Shown piece by piece: positions 1 through 8,927 of a stretch of DNA of 64,000 nt; within the stretch, counting starts at the first letter, position 1; each line of letters begins with the position of its first letter. Source of the stretch: Mesorhizobium jarvisii (GTDB lineage: Bacteria; Pseudomonadota; Alphaproteobacteria; Rhizobiales; Rhizobiaceae); assembly GCF_003601985.1 (NCBI RefSeq), contig NZ_QZXA01000010.1, positions 248,001 through 312,000 on the forward strand, given 5' to 3'. A model generated the notes under the pieces. The model searched no databases. It was not told the DNA's origin and was given only the letters and a program-made list of their open reading frames with translations. Made by a program: the position numbers and the translations under genes.

Positions 1-291
1 GGCCTGTCGGAGACGCGCATCCTGCTGCGCCATGCCTTGCGCACATCGCTCATCGCGTTCGTCACCTTGTTCGGCCTGGACTTCGGCGCGCTGGTGGGCG
101 GCTCGGCGCTGCTGACCGAGGTGGTGTTCGGGCTGCACGGCATCGGCAAGCTCACTTATGACGCGCTGCAGAATCTCGACCTGCCGATGATCATGGCAAC
201 GGTGATGTATGCGTCCGTGTTCGTGGTCATCGCCAATGCGGTCGTCGATTTCGTCTACATCCTTCTCGATCCGCGCCTGAGGACATCATGA
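1..291 (+). CDS. ABC dipeptide/oligopeptide transporter permease, DppB type (3' part only)
   Basis: This is the C-terminal 96 residues of an inner-membrane permease of the peptide/nickel ABC importer family; the 5' part lies outside the window. Visible are the hydrophobic segments around FVTLFGLDFGALVGGSALL and ATVMYASVFVVIANAVVDF and the family-typical end YILLDPRLR, which matches DppB-type rather than DppC-type permeases. The stop codon overlaps the ATG of the next gene (ATGA), so it is translationally coupled to the two ATPases. A DppB-type subunit directly before the ATPases is a slightly unusual order, since B-C-D-F is commoner. The transported substrate cannot be told from this fragment. 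Confidence 0.9.
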   Translation, partial: GLSETRILLRHALRTSLIAFVTLFGLDFGALVGGSALLTEVVFGLHGIGKLTYDALQNLDLPMIMATVMYASVFVVIANAVVDFVYILLDPRLRTS

Positions 292-1247
292 TACTGTCGG
301 TGCGCGACCTCAAAGTATCCTTCCGCACCAATGACGGTCTGGTGCGGGCGATCGATGGCGTTTCCTTCGATCTCGAGGAAAGCGAGATCCTCGGCGTCGT
401 CGGCGAATCCGGGTCCGGCAAGACGGTGTCGCTGCTGGCGGTGATGGGCCTCATCACCGATCCGAACGCCAGCATCGAAGGCTCGATCCGCTACAAGGGC
501 CGTGAATTGGTGGGGCTGCCGGCGCGGGAGCTGAGGCGGCTGCGCGGCAACGAGATCGCGATGATCTTCCAGGATCCGATGACGGCGCTGACGCCGGTCT
601 ACACGATCGGCTGGCAGATCGCCGAACAGATCCGCGCGCACCAAAATATCAGCAAAGCCAAGGCGATGGTGCGCGTCGAAGAACTGCTGGCCGAGGTGAA
701 TTTTCCCAATCCGCACGAGGCGATGTCGCGCTACCCGCACCAGCTTTCCGGCGGCATGCGGCAGCGCGCGGTGATCGCGATGGCCTTGTCCTGCAATCCG
801 GCGCTGCTGGTGGCGGACGAGCCGACCACGGCGCTCGACGTCACGGTGCAGGCCGGCATTCTCGACCTCGTGCGCAAGCTGCGCGCGACGCACAAATCGG
901 CTGTGGTCTTCATCACGCACGACATGGGCGTGGTCTCCGAACTCGCCGACCGGGTGATGGTCATGTATGCCGGCCGCGTGGTGGAACGTGGCAGCCGCAT
1001 GGAACTGTTTTCCGACCCACGACATCCCTATACGCGTGCGCTGCTGGGTTCGATCCCGCCGCTGACCGGTGAAAAGCCGCGCCGCCTGCCGGCCATTCCC
1101 GGTTCGCCGCCATCGCTGCTCCGATTGCCGCAGGGCTGCGCCTTCGGCCCGCGATGCCCGGTGCACTACGAGCCCTGCGTGACCGACAGGCCAGAGCTTG
1201 GCATCGGCACTCACGCCGCGGCGTGCTTCCGGGTGGCGCAGGCATGA
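288..1247 (+). CDS. ABC dipeptide/oligopeptide transporter ATP-binding protein (DppD/OppD type)
   Basis: Cytoplasmic ATPase subunit, 319 aa, that powers peptide uptake through the membrane permeases. The sequence shows Walker A GESGSGKT (about residue 40), Q-loop IFQDPMTALTP, ABC signature LSGGMRQR, Walker B LLVADEPTTALD and the switch histidine in FITHDMG. The C-terminus carries the Cys-containing oligopeptide-transporter extension (GCAFGPRCPVHYEPC), which in this family often binds an Fe-S cluster. It overlaps its neighbours by ATGA on both sides, so permease, D and F are one operon. Length is normal for DppD/OppD (about 320-330 aa). Confidence 0.95.
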   Translation: MILSVRDLKVSFRTNDGLVRAIDGVSFDLEESEILGVVGESGSGKTVSLLAVMGLITDPNASIEGSIRYKGRELVGLPARELRRLRGNEIAMIFQDPMTALTPVYTIGWQIAEQIRAHQNISKAKAMVRVEELLAEVNFPNPHEAMSRYPHQLSGGMRQRAVIAMALSCNPALLVADEPTTALDVTVQAGILDLVRKLRATHKSAVVFITHDMGVVSELADRVMVMYAGRVVERGSRMELFSDPRHPYTRALLGSIPPLTGEKPRRLPAIPGSPPSLLRLPQGCAFGPRCPVHYEPCVTDRPELGIGTHAAACFRVAQA

Positions 1248-2236
1248 GCGGACCGATGACCGACAGCCCAATCCTCGAAACGCGTTCACTCGGCAAGCGC
1301 TTCTCGATCGGCACCCGTTTCTCCGCCGAAGGCAAGCGAACCGTCCATGCGGTTGACAATGTTTCGCTGACCGTGCGGCGCGGCGAGACGGTCGGCCTGG
1401 TCGGCGAATCCGGCTGCGGCAAGTCCACGCTGGCGCGCTGCCTGGTGAGGCTCTACGACATATCCGACGGAGAGCTGCTGTTCGAAGGCGAGGACATCAC
1501 CTCGAAATCGCTGTCCGAACTGAGGCCGCTGCGGCGGCGCCTGCAAATGGTGTTCCAGGACCCGTCGGCCTCGCTCAATCCGCGCCGGCGCGTCGGCGAT
1601 CTGGTGGCCGAGCCGCTGCGCATCCACGGCAAGCTTTCCTCGCGCGAGATCACCGCGCGTGTCGCGGAATTGTTCGAGCTCGTCGGCCTGCTGCCGGACC
1701 ATGTCATGCGCTATCCCCACGAATTCTCCGGCGGCCAGCGCCAGCGGGTCGGCATCGCGCGGGCCATCGCGCTCAATCCCGATCTGGTCGTGCTGGATGA
1801 ACCGGTCTCCGCACTCGACGTCTCGGTGCAGGCGCAGATCGTCAACCTGCTTGCCGATCTGCAGGAGAAGCTGAACCTCACCTACATCTTCATCGCCCAC
1901 GACCTGTCGGTGGTGCGCCAGGTGTCGACCCGCATCGCTGTCATGTATCTCGGCTCGATCGTCGAGGAAGGGCCGGCCGAGGAGGTGTTCGCGACATCAG
2001 CCCATCCCTACAGCCAGGCGCTGATCTCGGCGGTTCCGGTCGTTGAGACCACGCCCAGCGGGACGCGCAAGCGCATCATCCTCACTGGCGATGTGCCGAG
2101 CCCGCTCAAGCCGCCATCCGGCTGCCGTTTCCACCCAAGATGCCCGATCGCGGTCGATCGATGCCGCACGGAACGGCCGGAGCTGAGGGAGTATCGACCC
2201 GGCCGCAAAGTGGCCTGCCACTTCCCCACGGTTTAG
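1244..2236 (+). CDS. ABC dipeptide/oligopeptide transporter ATP-binding protein (DppF/OppF type)
   Basis: Second ATPase of the importer, 330 aa from the ATG that overlaps the stop of the preceding ATPase; an upstream extension of this frame is shadow. Motifs are Walker A GESGCGKS, Q-loop FQDPSASLNPR, signature FSGGQRQRVGIARA, Walker B LVVLDEPVSALD, and the C-terminal Cys motif GCRFHPRCPIAVDRC. The Q-loop followed by PSASLNP is typical of DppF/OppF. It works as a heterodimer with the upstream ATPase at the inner membrane. No gene follows closely on this strand, so it closes the operon. Confidence 0.95.
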   Translation: MSGPMTDSPILETRSLGKRFSIGTRFSAEGKRTVHAVDNVSLTVRRGETVGLVGESGCGKSTLARCLVRLYDISDGELLFEGEDITSKSLSELRPLRRRLQMVFQDPSASLNPRRRVGDLVAEPLRIHGKLSSREITARVAELFELVGLLPDHVMRYPHEFSGGQRQRVGIARAIALNPDLVVLDEPVSALDVSVQAQIVNLLADLQEKLNLTYIFIAHDLSVVRQVSTRIAVMYLGSIVEEGPAEEVFATSAHPYSQALISAVPVVETTPSGTRKRIILTGDVPSPLKPPSGCRFHPRCPIAVDRCRTERPELREYRPGRKVACHFPTV

Positions 2237-2355
2237 CTGGCGACCATCGACCAAAAGATTTTTTAAAGGTTCTGTTTTCTGTATGGAACCAACCGCAAGA
2301 CTGTGCGTTTCATAAGGTTCGATCGGGCGGCATCGCGATCGACCGGGAGGAAACG

Positions 2356-2658
2356 ATGGACTACCTGCATTTCTTTGCGCCCGTGCGGATCTCGCGCGGG
2401 CAGGGACATCCTGTAGAAGAAGTGGATAGTGTCGCAGAGGCGATGGTTTTCTTGCGTAAATGGCCGACGGGACGACGCGGGCCAGTGTATCAGTGCGCGC
2501 TGAATTGCTGCTCGGCAGCTTTGTCGGGGCAGATGTCGGCGGAGGAGGCCAGGAAGGCATTCACCGGCTTTGCCAGGATCACGCGGCTTCTGGACGACGA
2601 CATGGCGCTGCCGGTCCCCGGCGAAACCATGGCGGACGTATACGCGCTGCGGCGGTAG
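2356..2658 (+). CDS. DUF982 family protein
   Basis: 100-aa protein of the DUF982 family, common in multiple copies in Rhizobiales and without a known function. The family pattern is visible: an N-terminal F-x-PV-x-I strand (FFAPVRIS), V-D-S-V-A-E-A, then RKWPTGRRGPVYQCALNCCSAAL, and E-A-R-K-A-F near the end. The start at the ATG preceded by GGGAGGAAACG has a good Shine-Dalgarno; longer upstream frames have none. It stands alone between the importer operon and a convergent NTF2-like gene. The 119 bases before it are AT-richer than the flanks and probably hold its promoter. Confidence 0.8.
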   Translation: MDYLHFFAPVRISRGQGHPVEEVDSVAEAMVFLRKWPTGRRGPVYQCALNCCSAALSGQMSAEEARKAFTGFARITRLLDDDMALPVPGETMADVYALRR

Positions 2659-2684
2659 CCGCACCCGGATTGCCGAACGCAAGG

Positions 2685-2707
2685 ACTGCGGCCATGACGG
2701 CCGCAGT
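2685..2707 (+). terminator. Hairpin after the DUF982 gene
   Basis: A perfect 9-bp inverted repeat (ACTGCGGCC, loop ATGAC, GGCCGCAGT) lies 26 bases after the stop, between two convergent genes. There is no U-run after it, so it may be only a weak or factor-assisted terminator. Confidence 0.5.
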
Positions 2708-2755
2708 GTGTTGACGCGCCCGTGGTGACGTGGCCGGCCGGTTTTCCCGGAAGGC

Positions 2756-3121
2756 CTAATCCCAAGCGACGGAATAGCGGTCGATCACCCAAAGCCAGGA
2801 GCCGTCGGCCTGCCGCCGGGCAACCTCGCTGGTGACGTCGCCGTCGGGAAGTCGGGTCGAGGTGAGGGCAAGGTCGCCGCAAATGAGCGCCGGCCGCTGT
2901 TCTCCGACCGCAAACTTCCGTCCGGACGTAACGATCTCGGCATAGTAGTCACGAATGGCTTCATGGCCGCGCAGAAAACGTCCGCCGCCGCAGTCGATCA
3001 CGGCATCCGCCTCGAACAGCGCGACCATGCCATCGACGTCGCCCGCATGCTGTCTCGCTATCAGCATGGGCTCCAGCTGCTGAGGGTCGTAGGCGCGCTT
3101 TCCCGCACTCGGATCGTTCAT
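2756..3121 (-). CDS. NTF2-like / SnoaL-type protein
   Basis: 121-aa cytoplasmic protein with the pattern of the NTF2-like superfamily (SnoaL/DUF4440): an N-terminal helix with A-R-Q-H-A-G-D-V-D-G-M-V-A-L-F-E-A-D-A-V, a G-H-E-A-I-R-D-Y-Y helix, and C-terminal strands ending DGSWLWVIDRYSVAWD. Such proteins are small cone-shaped folds used either as enzymes (isomerases, cyclases) or ligand-binding modules. The reaction cannot be read from the sequence. It is a single gene converging with DUF982 and pointing away from the Sel1 gene. Confidence 0.75.
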   Translation of the reverse strand: MNDPSAGKRAYDPQQLEPMLIARQHAGDVDGMVALFEADAVIDCGGGRFLRGHEAIRDYYAEIVTSGRKFAVGEQRPALICGDLALTSTRLPDGDVTSEVARRQADGSWLWVIDRYSVAWD

Positions 3122-3211
3122 TGAGCGCGCCTATGAAGGAAGTTGGGGTGCGTGGATCCGCCGTGGTGCAAACTTACTGAACCCACTCCCGCGTCGAAAC
3201 CAGCATATGGC

Positions 3212-4948
3212 TCATGGCGCCGCCGTGCCCGCAGCCCCCAGTTCGTCGGCGGCTTCACTGATCCCGTGCGCAGCCGCGCGTTCGAGCCAAAGGCGAGCGG
3301 CAGCCGGGTCGCACTCCCCGGCGAGGCCTTTCAAGAGATAACGTCCGAGCATGAATTGGGCTTGGCTATGCCCGCGTCCGGCAGCGGCGGCGTACCATTT
3401 CTGCGCCGCCGCCTGATCGACCGGCAGGCCGTGCCCGGCTCCGTACAGCGCGCCAATCGCAAACATCGCCCCGGCGTGACCGTCGGCGGCGGCCTGCTCA
3501 AACAGCTGCATTGCAGCCTCGGGCTCGGGCATGCCGCCGCGCCCATTGAGCAGCATCTCTGCGAGCGCCACACGTGCGTCGAGCACGCCGGCGTCGGCCG
3601 CCCGCGCAAACCACACGCGGGCCTGAGTTGGGTCGGCCGCCACGCCGCGTCCATCCTGAAGGAGGCGGGCATACATATATTGTGCCTCGGCGACGCCTTC
3701 GGCGGCGCGCCGCAGCCAGTGTGCCGCTTGCCCCTCGTCCTGGCGAACGCCGACGCCCTTGGCGAAGCAGAGCCCAAGGTTGAATGCCGCGATGAGGTCG
3801 CCCGATGATGCGGCCGCCTCGAACCATCCGGCAACGCTCGCACCGTCGTCCGGCTCGCCGGCCCCTCCGAGGATAAGATTGGCGAGGTCTGTCTGTGCCT
3901 GCTGATTGCCGCCATTTGCGGAAGAGCGCAGCCAGCGCGCTCCTTCCTCGACATCCTCAGCCACACCATTTCCCGTCAAATAGAGCGAGGCCAAAGCGCG
4001 GGCAGCGGCTTGGTGGCCCGCTTCGGCCGCCCGCCGGTACCAATTCGCGGCTTCTGCAAAGTCCGGCCGCTGCGTCTTGGCATAGCGATCGCCCAACATA
4101 TAGGCTGCCTCGATATTGCCGGCCAAGGCAGCACGCCGCATCCATGCCTCCCCGGCAGCGACATCTTGGCCGACGAGTGCACCGTCGATCAGTGCCAGTC
4201 CCAACCGGAACTGGGCGGAGGGCAGGCCCTTCTCTGCAGCAGCCCGATACAGTTGAGCGGCTGCTGCCATGTCGCTTGCTACGCCGAGCCCGTGCTCGGT
4301 AAGGACCGCAAGAAGATAGGTCGCGGTCGGCAGGCCGGCGTCGGCCGCACGCCTTACCTCTTCCGCAATCCGAACTCTGTTTTCGCGTTTGCCGCGGCGG
4401 GCCAGCGACAGGGCAAAGCCAAGGCACCCTTCGGCGCAGCCGGCAGCAGCCGACTTCTCGTACCAGCGGTGTGCGGCATCGACATCGCGCATCGATGCGG
4501 GGCCGCTGGTAAGCATATAACCGAGGATCGCCTGTCCCGTGGCCGAGCCTGCCTCGGCCGCCTTGGTGGCAAAGTCGAAAGCGGCCGTGAAGTCTGGTTT
4601 TCCCGGGGAATCAGGTTTGAACAAGTGCTCCGAGGGTCCCTTGCCGTCGGCTTCCGCCGTCACCAGCCCGGTGACGTAGAGCGCGGCGAGAAGCGCCTGC
4701 GCATCCGCGCTCCCGTGGTTCGCCGCCCGCAGCAGCCATCGCGCGCCTTCCATACGGCTCGGTGGCACACCGGCGCCTTCCAGATAGCAACGCGCGACCC
4801 GGTACTCGGCGTCAACGATCCCCGCGCGCGCCGCTTTCGCCATAAGCGGAAAGGCTTCAGCGGCCTTGCCGCTGTCAGCAAGCTGGATCGCCCGACGCAA
4901 CACCGCCGCCGGGAAGGCCAGACCAGTCAGCCGATCCAGGATTGTCAT
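3212..4948 (-). CDS. Sel1-repeat protein at the end of the type I secretion operon
   Basis: 578-aa protein made almost wholly of Sel1-like (SLR, TPR-related) repeats of about 36 residues. Many units show the A-x-x-W-Y/L-x-x-A-A-x-x-G-x-x-x-A pattern, for example EAANWYRRAAEAGHQAA and AAQKWYAAAAGRGHSQA. No signal peptide or membrane segment is obvious. Sel1 repeats form alpha-solenoids used for protein-protein contacts and are frequent in bacterial signalling and envelope functions. The start lies 29 bases after the stop of the HlyD-type gene, so it is probably the last gene of the export operon. A role as chaperone, scaffold or regulator for the collagen-like cargo is inference only. Confidence 0.85.
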   Translation of the reverse strand: MTILDRLTGLAFPAAVLRRAIQLADSGKAAEAFPLMAKAARAGIVDAEYRVARCYLEGAGVPPSRMEGARWLLRAANHGSADAQALLAALYVTGLVTAEADGKGPSEHLFKPDSPGKPDFTAAFDFATKAAEAGSATGQAILGYMLTSGPASMRDVDAAHRWYEKSAAAGCAEGCLGFALSLARRGKRENRVRIAEEVRRAADAGLPTATYLLAVLTEHGLGVASDMAAAAQLYRAAAEKGLPSAQFRLGLALIDGALVGQDVAAGEAWMRRAALAGNIEAAYMLGDRYAKTQRPDFAEAANWYRRAAEAGHQAAARALASLYLTGNGVAEDVEEGARWLRSSANGGNQQAQTDLANLILGGAGEPDDGASVAGWFEAAASSGDLIAAFNLGLCFAKGVGVRQDEGQAAHWLRRAAEGVAEAQYMYARLLQDGRGVAADPTQARVWFARAADAGVLDARVALAEMLLNGRGGMPEPEAAMQLFEQAAADGHAGAMFAIGALYGAGHGLPVDQAAAQKWYAAAAGRGHSQAQFMLGRYLLKGLAGECDPAAARLWLERAAAHGISEAADELGAAGTAAP

Positions 4949-4977
4949 CGATCCGAGCCTCTGATTCCTCCAGTACT

Positions 4978-6384
4978 CTAAGGCTCCCGCATCGCCTCCT
5001 GGCCGATCGGGAGCATGACGCCGAGAAGGTACTTGAGTATCGTGCGCCGGCCGACCTTTACGTCGGCGGTCACCGGCATGCCGGGGCTGACTGCGAAACC
5101 GGCGGGAACGCCGTGGAGGGCGACCTGGTCGATGGAGATCCGCGTGCGATAGAATGGCTCGGCGTCGGAAGGCAACATGGCCAGGGAACTGTTCGGATCG
5201 CGCGCTTGCTCCTGTGCCGAGAAGGAATCTGGGCTGAGTGCCCGCACAGTTCCGTGGGCGAGGCCGTATTGCGAATAGGGGAAGGTGTCGAACTTGATGA
5301 CCACCGGGTCGCCGACATGCACAAAACCGCTGCTCCTGCCAACGATGTTTGTCTCGATCTCGAGGGGCGCGTCGGCCGGCACCAGCGTGATAAAGCGCTC
5401 CCCTGACTGCATGACCGAGCCGACGGAGACTTTTGCCACCGATTGAACGATGGCGTCTGATTGGCTCTTCAACTCGACCAACTGGTTTCGAAGCTTTGCC
5501 TTGTTGAGAAGTTCGCGGGCGTCGGAGATCCGCGTGCTTGCCTCCGACAGGCTCTGCGAGACTTCAGCCCTCCAGCCCTGAATGTAGCCGTCGCGCTCGG
5601 CGGCCACCGCTGCCTGTTGGCGTTTGGCGGCTTCCGCGGTCTGCTCGGCATTGCCGAGCGCCCGGGACATTTCCGCGCGGTTGTCCTCGGCCAGGAGCGT
5701 GTTGAGGCGGCTCCCCACCTGCCTTGCCTCGAGCTGCCTGCGCATCTGTTCGATCGAGTCGGCGACCGTCAGCCGCTGCCGGTAGCCGTCGGCATCGGAT
5801 TGCGATCGCGAAATCACCGAGCTGAGTTCGTCGCGCTGGCGTTCGAAATTCTCCACCTTCGCGTCGTAGACCGCCTTGCGTTGCTCGAATATCGACACCT
5901 GCAGGGTCCAACTCGGGTCGAGGCCGTTGTAGGTGAACGCCTGGCCGCTGGCCTCCGCCTTCAACCGCGCCACCTCGGCTTCAAGTGTCGAGACCTGCAT
6001 CGCCAGTGCCGCCTGGTCGGCCGAGGAAAAGGTCGCATCGAGGCGGGCAAGCAATTGGCCGGCCTGGACGCGCTGTCCTTCCCGCACCTCGATCGAGCGG
6101 ACAATCGCTGTCTCCAGCGGTTGCACGACGATGTTGGGGGATTGCGAGACCACCAGCCCTCTGGTCGTCACCACCTGATCGACCGGTATCAGACCCGCCA
6201 GGGCGATCAGCGCGATGACCAGGCTGGAAACGATCCAGACGATGCCGCGCGCCGCCCGCGGAATAGGCGCATTGGCGACAGCCGTCGACGGCCACTGGAA
6301 CTCGAGTATGGCCGGCGTCGTCGGATCTCTCGTTTCCATCCGGTGCCACCGAGCGGGAAGGGCGGTGAGAGAGGTGCTGCTCAT
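4978..6384 (-). CDS. HlyD-family type I secretion periplasmic adaptor
   Basis: 468-aa membrane-fusion protein joining an inner-membrane ABC exporter to an outer-membrane TolC-like channel. One transmembrane helix near residues 47-68 (IVWIVSSLVIALIALAGLI) is followed by the beta-barrel/lipoyl half RGLVVSQSPNIVVQPLETAIV and REGQRVQAGQLLARLDAT. A long coiled coil covers about residues 125-300. The C-terminal half motifs VSVGSVMQSGERFITLVPADAPLEIE and a final GMPVTADVKVGRRTILKYLLG are typical of HlyD/PrtE proteins. The start is 41 bases after the exporter stop. No TolC-like gene is in the window, so that partner must be encoded elsewhere. Confidence 0.93.
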   Translation of the reverse strand: MSSTSLTALPARWHRMETRDPTTPAILEFQWPSTAVANAPIPRAARGIVWIVSSLVIALIALAGLIPVDQVVTTRGLVVSQSPNIVVQPLETAIVRSIEVREGQRVQAGQLLARLDATFSSADQAALAMQVSTLEAEVARLKAEASGQAFTYNGLDPSWTLQVSIFEQRKAVYDAKVENFERQRDELSSVISRSQSDADGYRQRLTVADSIEQMRRQLEARQVGSRLNTLLAEDNRAEMSRALGNAEQTAEAAKRQQAAVAAERDGYIQGWRAEVSQSLSEASTRISDARELLNKAKLRNQLVELKSQSDAIVQSVAKVSVGSVMQSGERFITLVPADAPLEIETNIVGRSSGFVHVGDPVVIKFDTFPYSQYGLAHGTVRALSPDSFSAQEQARDPNSSLAMLPSDAEPFYRTRISIDQVALHGVPAGFAVSPGMPVTADVKVGRRTILKYLLGVMLPIGQEAMREP

Positions 6385-6425
6385 GGGTTACCGGACCTGA
6401 TGCGAATATGAGGCGCGCGACATGA

Positions 6426-8720
6426 TCAAACCAGCCGCGGCGGGACGGCGACGGGGCGGCCGTGGCGGCCATCGAGGTGCCGGTTCTGCTGCGACCACAA
6501 CTGGCGATAGAGCGCGCATCGTTCGAGCAAGGTCGCATGCGGCGCGACGTCGAGGACCTTACCCTGATCCATGACGAGGATGTTGTCGCACTCGGTCAGC
6601 GAGGCGAGCCGGTGCGAAACGATGATCATCGTGCGCCCGCTGGCGATGCGCATGAGGTTGGCGCTGACAACCGCCTCGCTCTCCGGGTCGAGTGCGCTGG
6701 TCGCCTCGTCGAGGATGAGAATGGTCGGATCGTGGATGAGCGCGCGCGCGATCGCCAGCCGCTGCTTTTGACCGCCTGATAGATTGGGCGAACCTTCCTC
6801 GATGTAGGTGTCGTAGCCATTCGGCATCCGCTCGATGAATTCCTGGGCGCCGGCGAGGTGCGCGGCGCGCATGGCGTCGGAAAGGGTCAGGCCCGGGCGC
6901 CCGGCGATGATGTTGTCGCGGATCGATCCGCGGAACAGAAAGTTGTCCTGCAGCACCACACCAAGCCCTTGGCGCAAATGGCGCAGGTTGATTTCCTTGA
7001 GGTCGACGCCATCAAGCTTGAGGAACCCACTGTAGTCGCGGTTGATCCCTTGCAGGAGGCGGGCGACCGTCGATTTTCCCGACCCGCTGCGCCCAACAAT
7101 GCCAAACATGCTGCCGGCGGGAATATGGAAGCTGACCCGGTCGAGCGCCGGTGTCTTGGTGGCGATATAGCTAAAGGTCAGGTCGCTGAACACGACCTCG
7201 CCGACCAGCTTGGGTCTCAGGCCGGCGGAATTCGAACTGCTCTCCAGCGGCCGGTTCAGGACCGACGCTGCCTCGCCGATCGCGGCACCGACCTCCTCGT
7301 AGTCTTCAACCAGCCGGGCCAGGCCAACCAGCGGCTGGGCCACACGCTGGGCGATCATCATGAAGGCGAACAAGCCGCCGACCATGTAGCCGGTGCGGTC
7401 GTTCATCGCGAGATAGGCGCCGATCAGCATGGTGCCGAGCACCATCACACGTTCGATCGGCGTGACCAGGGTCTGCGGCCAGCTTGCCAGCTGTCCGAAG
7501 GCGAGACGCGCCTTTCCCGCTTCGGCCACCCGCTCATCCCAGAGCGCCTTGCGCTGCGGCTCGAGACCGAGCGCCTTCACCGTTTTGATTCCGACGACCG
7601 TTTCGCCGAGCGCCGCCGACTTCCAGGTCTCGGCGTCGACCACCCGCTGATATCTGCCGCGCAGCGGCCTGAGGAAGGCGAGGATGATCAGCAGGATCAC
7701 CACGGCGCAGGCCAGCACGATCCAGGCGAGGGAGGCGTTGATGTAGAACATCACCGGTACCAGCACGCACAGCGTGATCATATCCAGGAACGTGCTGAGG
7801 AGTTTTCCGGTCAGGAACTCGCGGATGCGATAGACCTGGGCGAGGTGATACATCGTCTCGCCGGCCGGATGCCGTTCGAAATAGTCGAGCGGCAGGCGTA
7901 ACAGCCGGCTGAAGACGTGCAGCTGCAACTTGGTGTCCAGACGGGCGCCGACGACATTGATGATCAGCCGCCGTGCATGGCCAAGCAGTGTCTCATAGGC
8001 GAAAACCACGGCGATCACCGCCGACAACAGCACCAGCGTCGAGACGCTGTTGAACTGCAGCACCTTGTTGACCACCGTCATGACGATAAGCGGCGGCAGG
8101 ATGGTCAGGACACTCAGCGTGAACGAGGCGATGGTGATATCGCGCAGGGCGTGGCTTTCGAGCCGCACCAGTTCGGCGAGCCAGCGAAGGGTGAAGGGCG
8201 CATCCGCCGCGACATAGGATCGTGTGGCGCGCAGCAGCAATGCCTCGCCCGTCCACACCTGCGACAGCCGCAACTCGTCGATGGCGACGGCTTCACCATC
8301 GTCGGGTGCATCCGCACTTTTCAGGAAGACGATGTTCCGCTCGGCGCTCGCCCCGGTGAGGAGAGCCGCGCCGCCATCGTTGAACAACAGGACGACCGGT
8401 CCGGCTTCCTGGAAACGCAAGAGGTGGGACCAGCGGATGCGCACGGCGCGCGACCACATGCCGGCGTCCTGCGCCCACTGCGACAGATCGGCGGCGGCCG
8501 GAATCGCGCTCGCGGCCCTGAATTCGTTCGGGTCGAGCTCGACGCCGTGATAGCGGGCGGCGCGCAGCATCGCCTTGAGGCGTGGCCCGATCTTGTCAAA
8601 TTCGGCCGGACCGCCAGGGATCCGCGCCATAGTGCTCTCGCCGCCCGCCGCGTCGCCTTGCGCGGAACCGGCTTGGATCGGGACCGCTTGGATTTCGGCG
8701 TTCACGGGGATGTTCACCAT
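6426..8720 (-). CDS. Type I secretion ABC exporter (HlyB-like, permease-ATPase)
   Basis: 764-aa inner-membrane exporter with permease and ATPase fused. Residues about 40-170 resemble the C39 peptidase-like domain of HlyB, but I see no conserved catalytic Cys motif, so it is probably a non-cleaving substrate-docking domain. Membrane helices follow (LSVLTILPPLIVMTVVNKVL and on). The ATPase shows Walker A GIVGRSGSGKST, signature LSGGQKQRLAIARAL and Walker B ILILDEATSALD. I chose the ATG preceded by GGAAG; a GTG 18 bases upstream is possible. It lies 207 bases downstream of the 2594-aa collagen-like gene in the same orientation, which makes that protein its likely cargo. Confidence 0.93.
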   Translation of the reverse strand: MVNIPVNAEIQAVPIQAGSAQGDAAGGESTMARIPGGPAEFDKIGPRLKAMLRAARYHGVELDPNEFRAASAIPAAADLSQWAQDAGMWSRAVRIRWSHLLRFQEAGPVVLLFNDGGAALLTGASAERNIVFLKSADAPDDGEAVAIDELRLSQVWTGEALLLRATRSYVAADAPFTLRWLAELVRLESHALRDITIASFTLSVLTILPPLIVMTVVNKVLQFNSVSTLVLLSAVIAVVFAYETLLGHARRLIINVVGARLDTKLQLHVFSRLLRLPLDYFERHPAGETMYHLAQVYRIREFLTGKLLSTFLDMITLCVLVPVMFYINASLAWIVLACAVVILLIILAFLRPLRGRYQRVVDAETWKSAALGETVVGIKTVKALGLEPQRKALWDERVAEAGKARLAFGQLASWPQTLVTPIERVMVLGTMLIGAYLAMNDRTGYMVGGLFAFMMIAQRVAQPLVGLARLVEDYEEVGAAIGEAASVLNRPLESSSNSAGLRPKLVGEVVFSDLTFSYIATKTPALDRVSFHIPAGSMFGIVGRSGSGKSTVARLLQGINRDYSGFLKLDGVDLKEINLRHLRQGLGVVLQDNFLFRGSIRDNIIAGRPGLTLSDAMRAAHLAGAQEFIERMPNGYDTYIEEGSPNLSGGQKQRLAIARALIHDPTILILDEATSALDPESEAVVSANLMRIASGRTMIIVSHRLASLTECDNILVMDQGKVLDVAPHATLLERCALYRQLWSQQNRHLDGRHGRPVAVPPRLV

Positions 8721-8860
8721 GGACTTGTCTTCCGGCACGCAAGTGAACTCGACAATTCCCGGGCCGAAGTGCCTCTGCCGAGGGTTTCGATCATGTTGCC
8801 ATCGTACTCCGAATTGATCGGCCGCGCGACTCTTCTGCCAAACCGTGTCCCGGGATGTTT

Positions 8861-8898
8861 AACGCGCGAACTTCGCTCTTCCGCGACGTTCGCGCGTT
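8861..8898 (-). terminator. Inverted repeat between collagen-like gene and exporter
   Basis: An 11-bp perfect inverted repeat (AACGCGCGAAC ... GTTCGCGCGTT) with a 16-base loop lies just after the stop of the giant collagen-like gene. There is no clear U-run on the minus strand, so it may be a partial terminator or an mRNA-stabilising hairpin that sets the cargo-to-exporter ratio. Confidence 0.4.
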
Positions 8899-8927
8899 TC
8901 CCTTCGGTGGTCTCTCGCCAGTCTTGC

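Noticed and set aside
8861..8898. Strong terminator separating collagen copy A from the exporter
   Set aside because: The stem is clear but the loop is long and no U-run follows on the minus strand, so full termination is not supported; kept only as a low-confidence hairpin.
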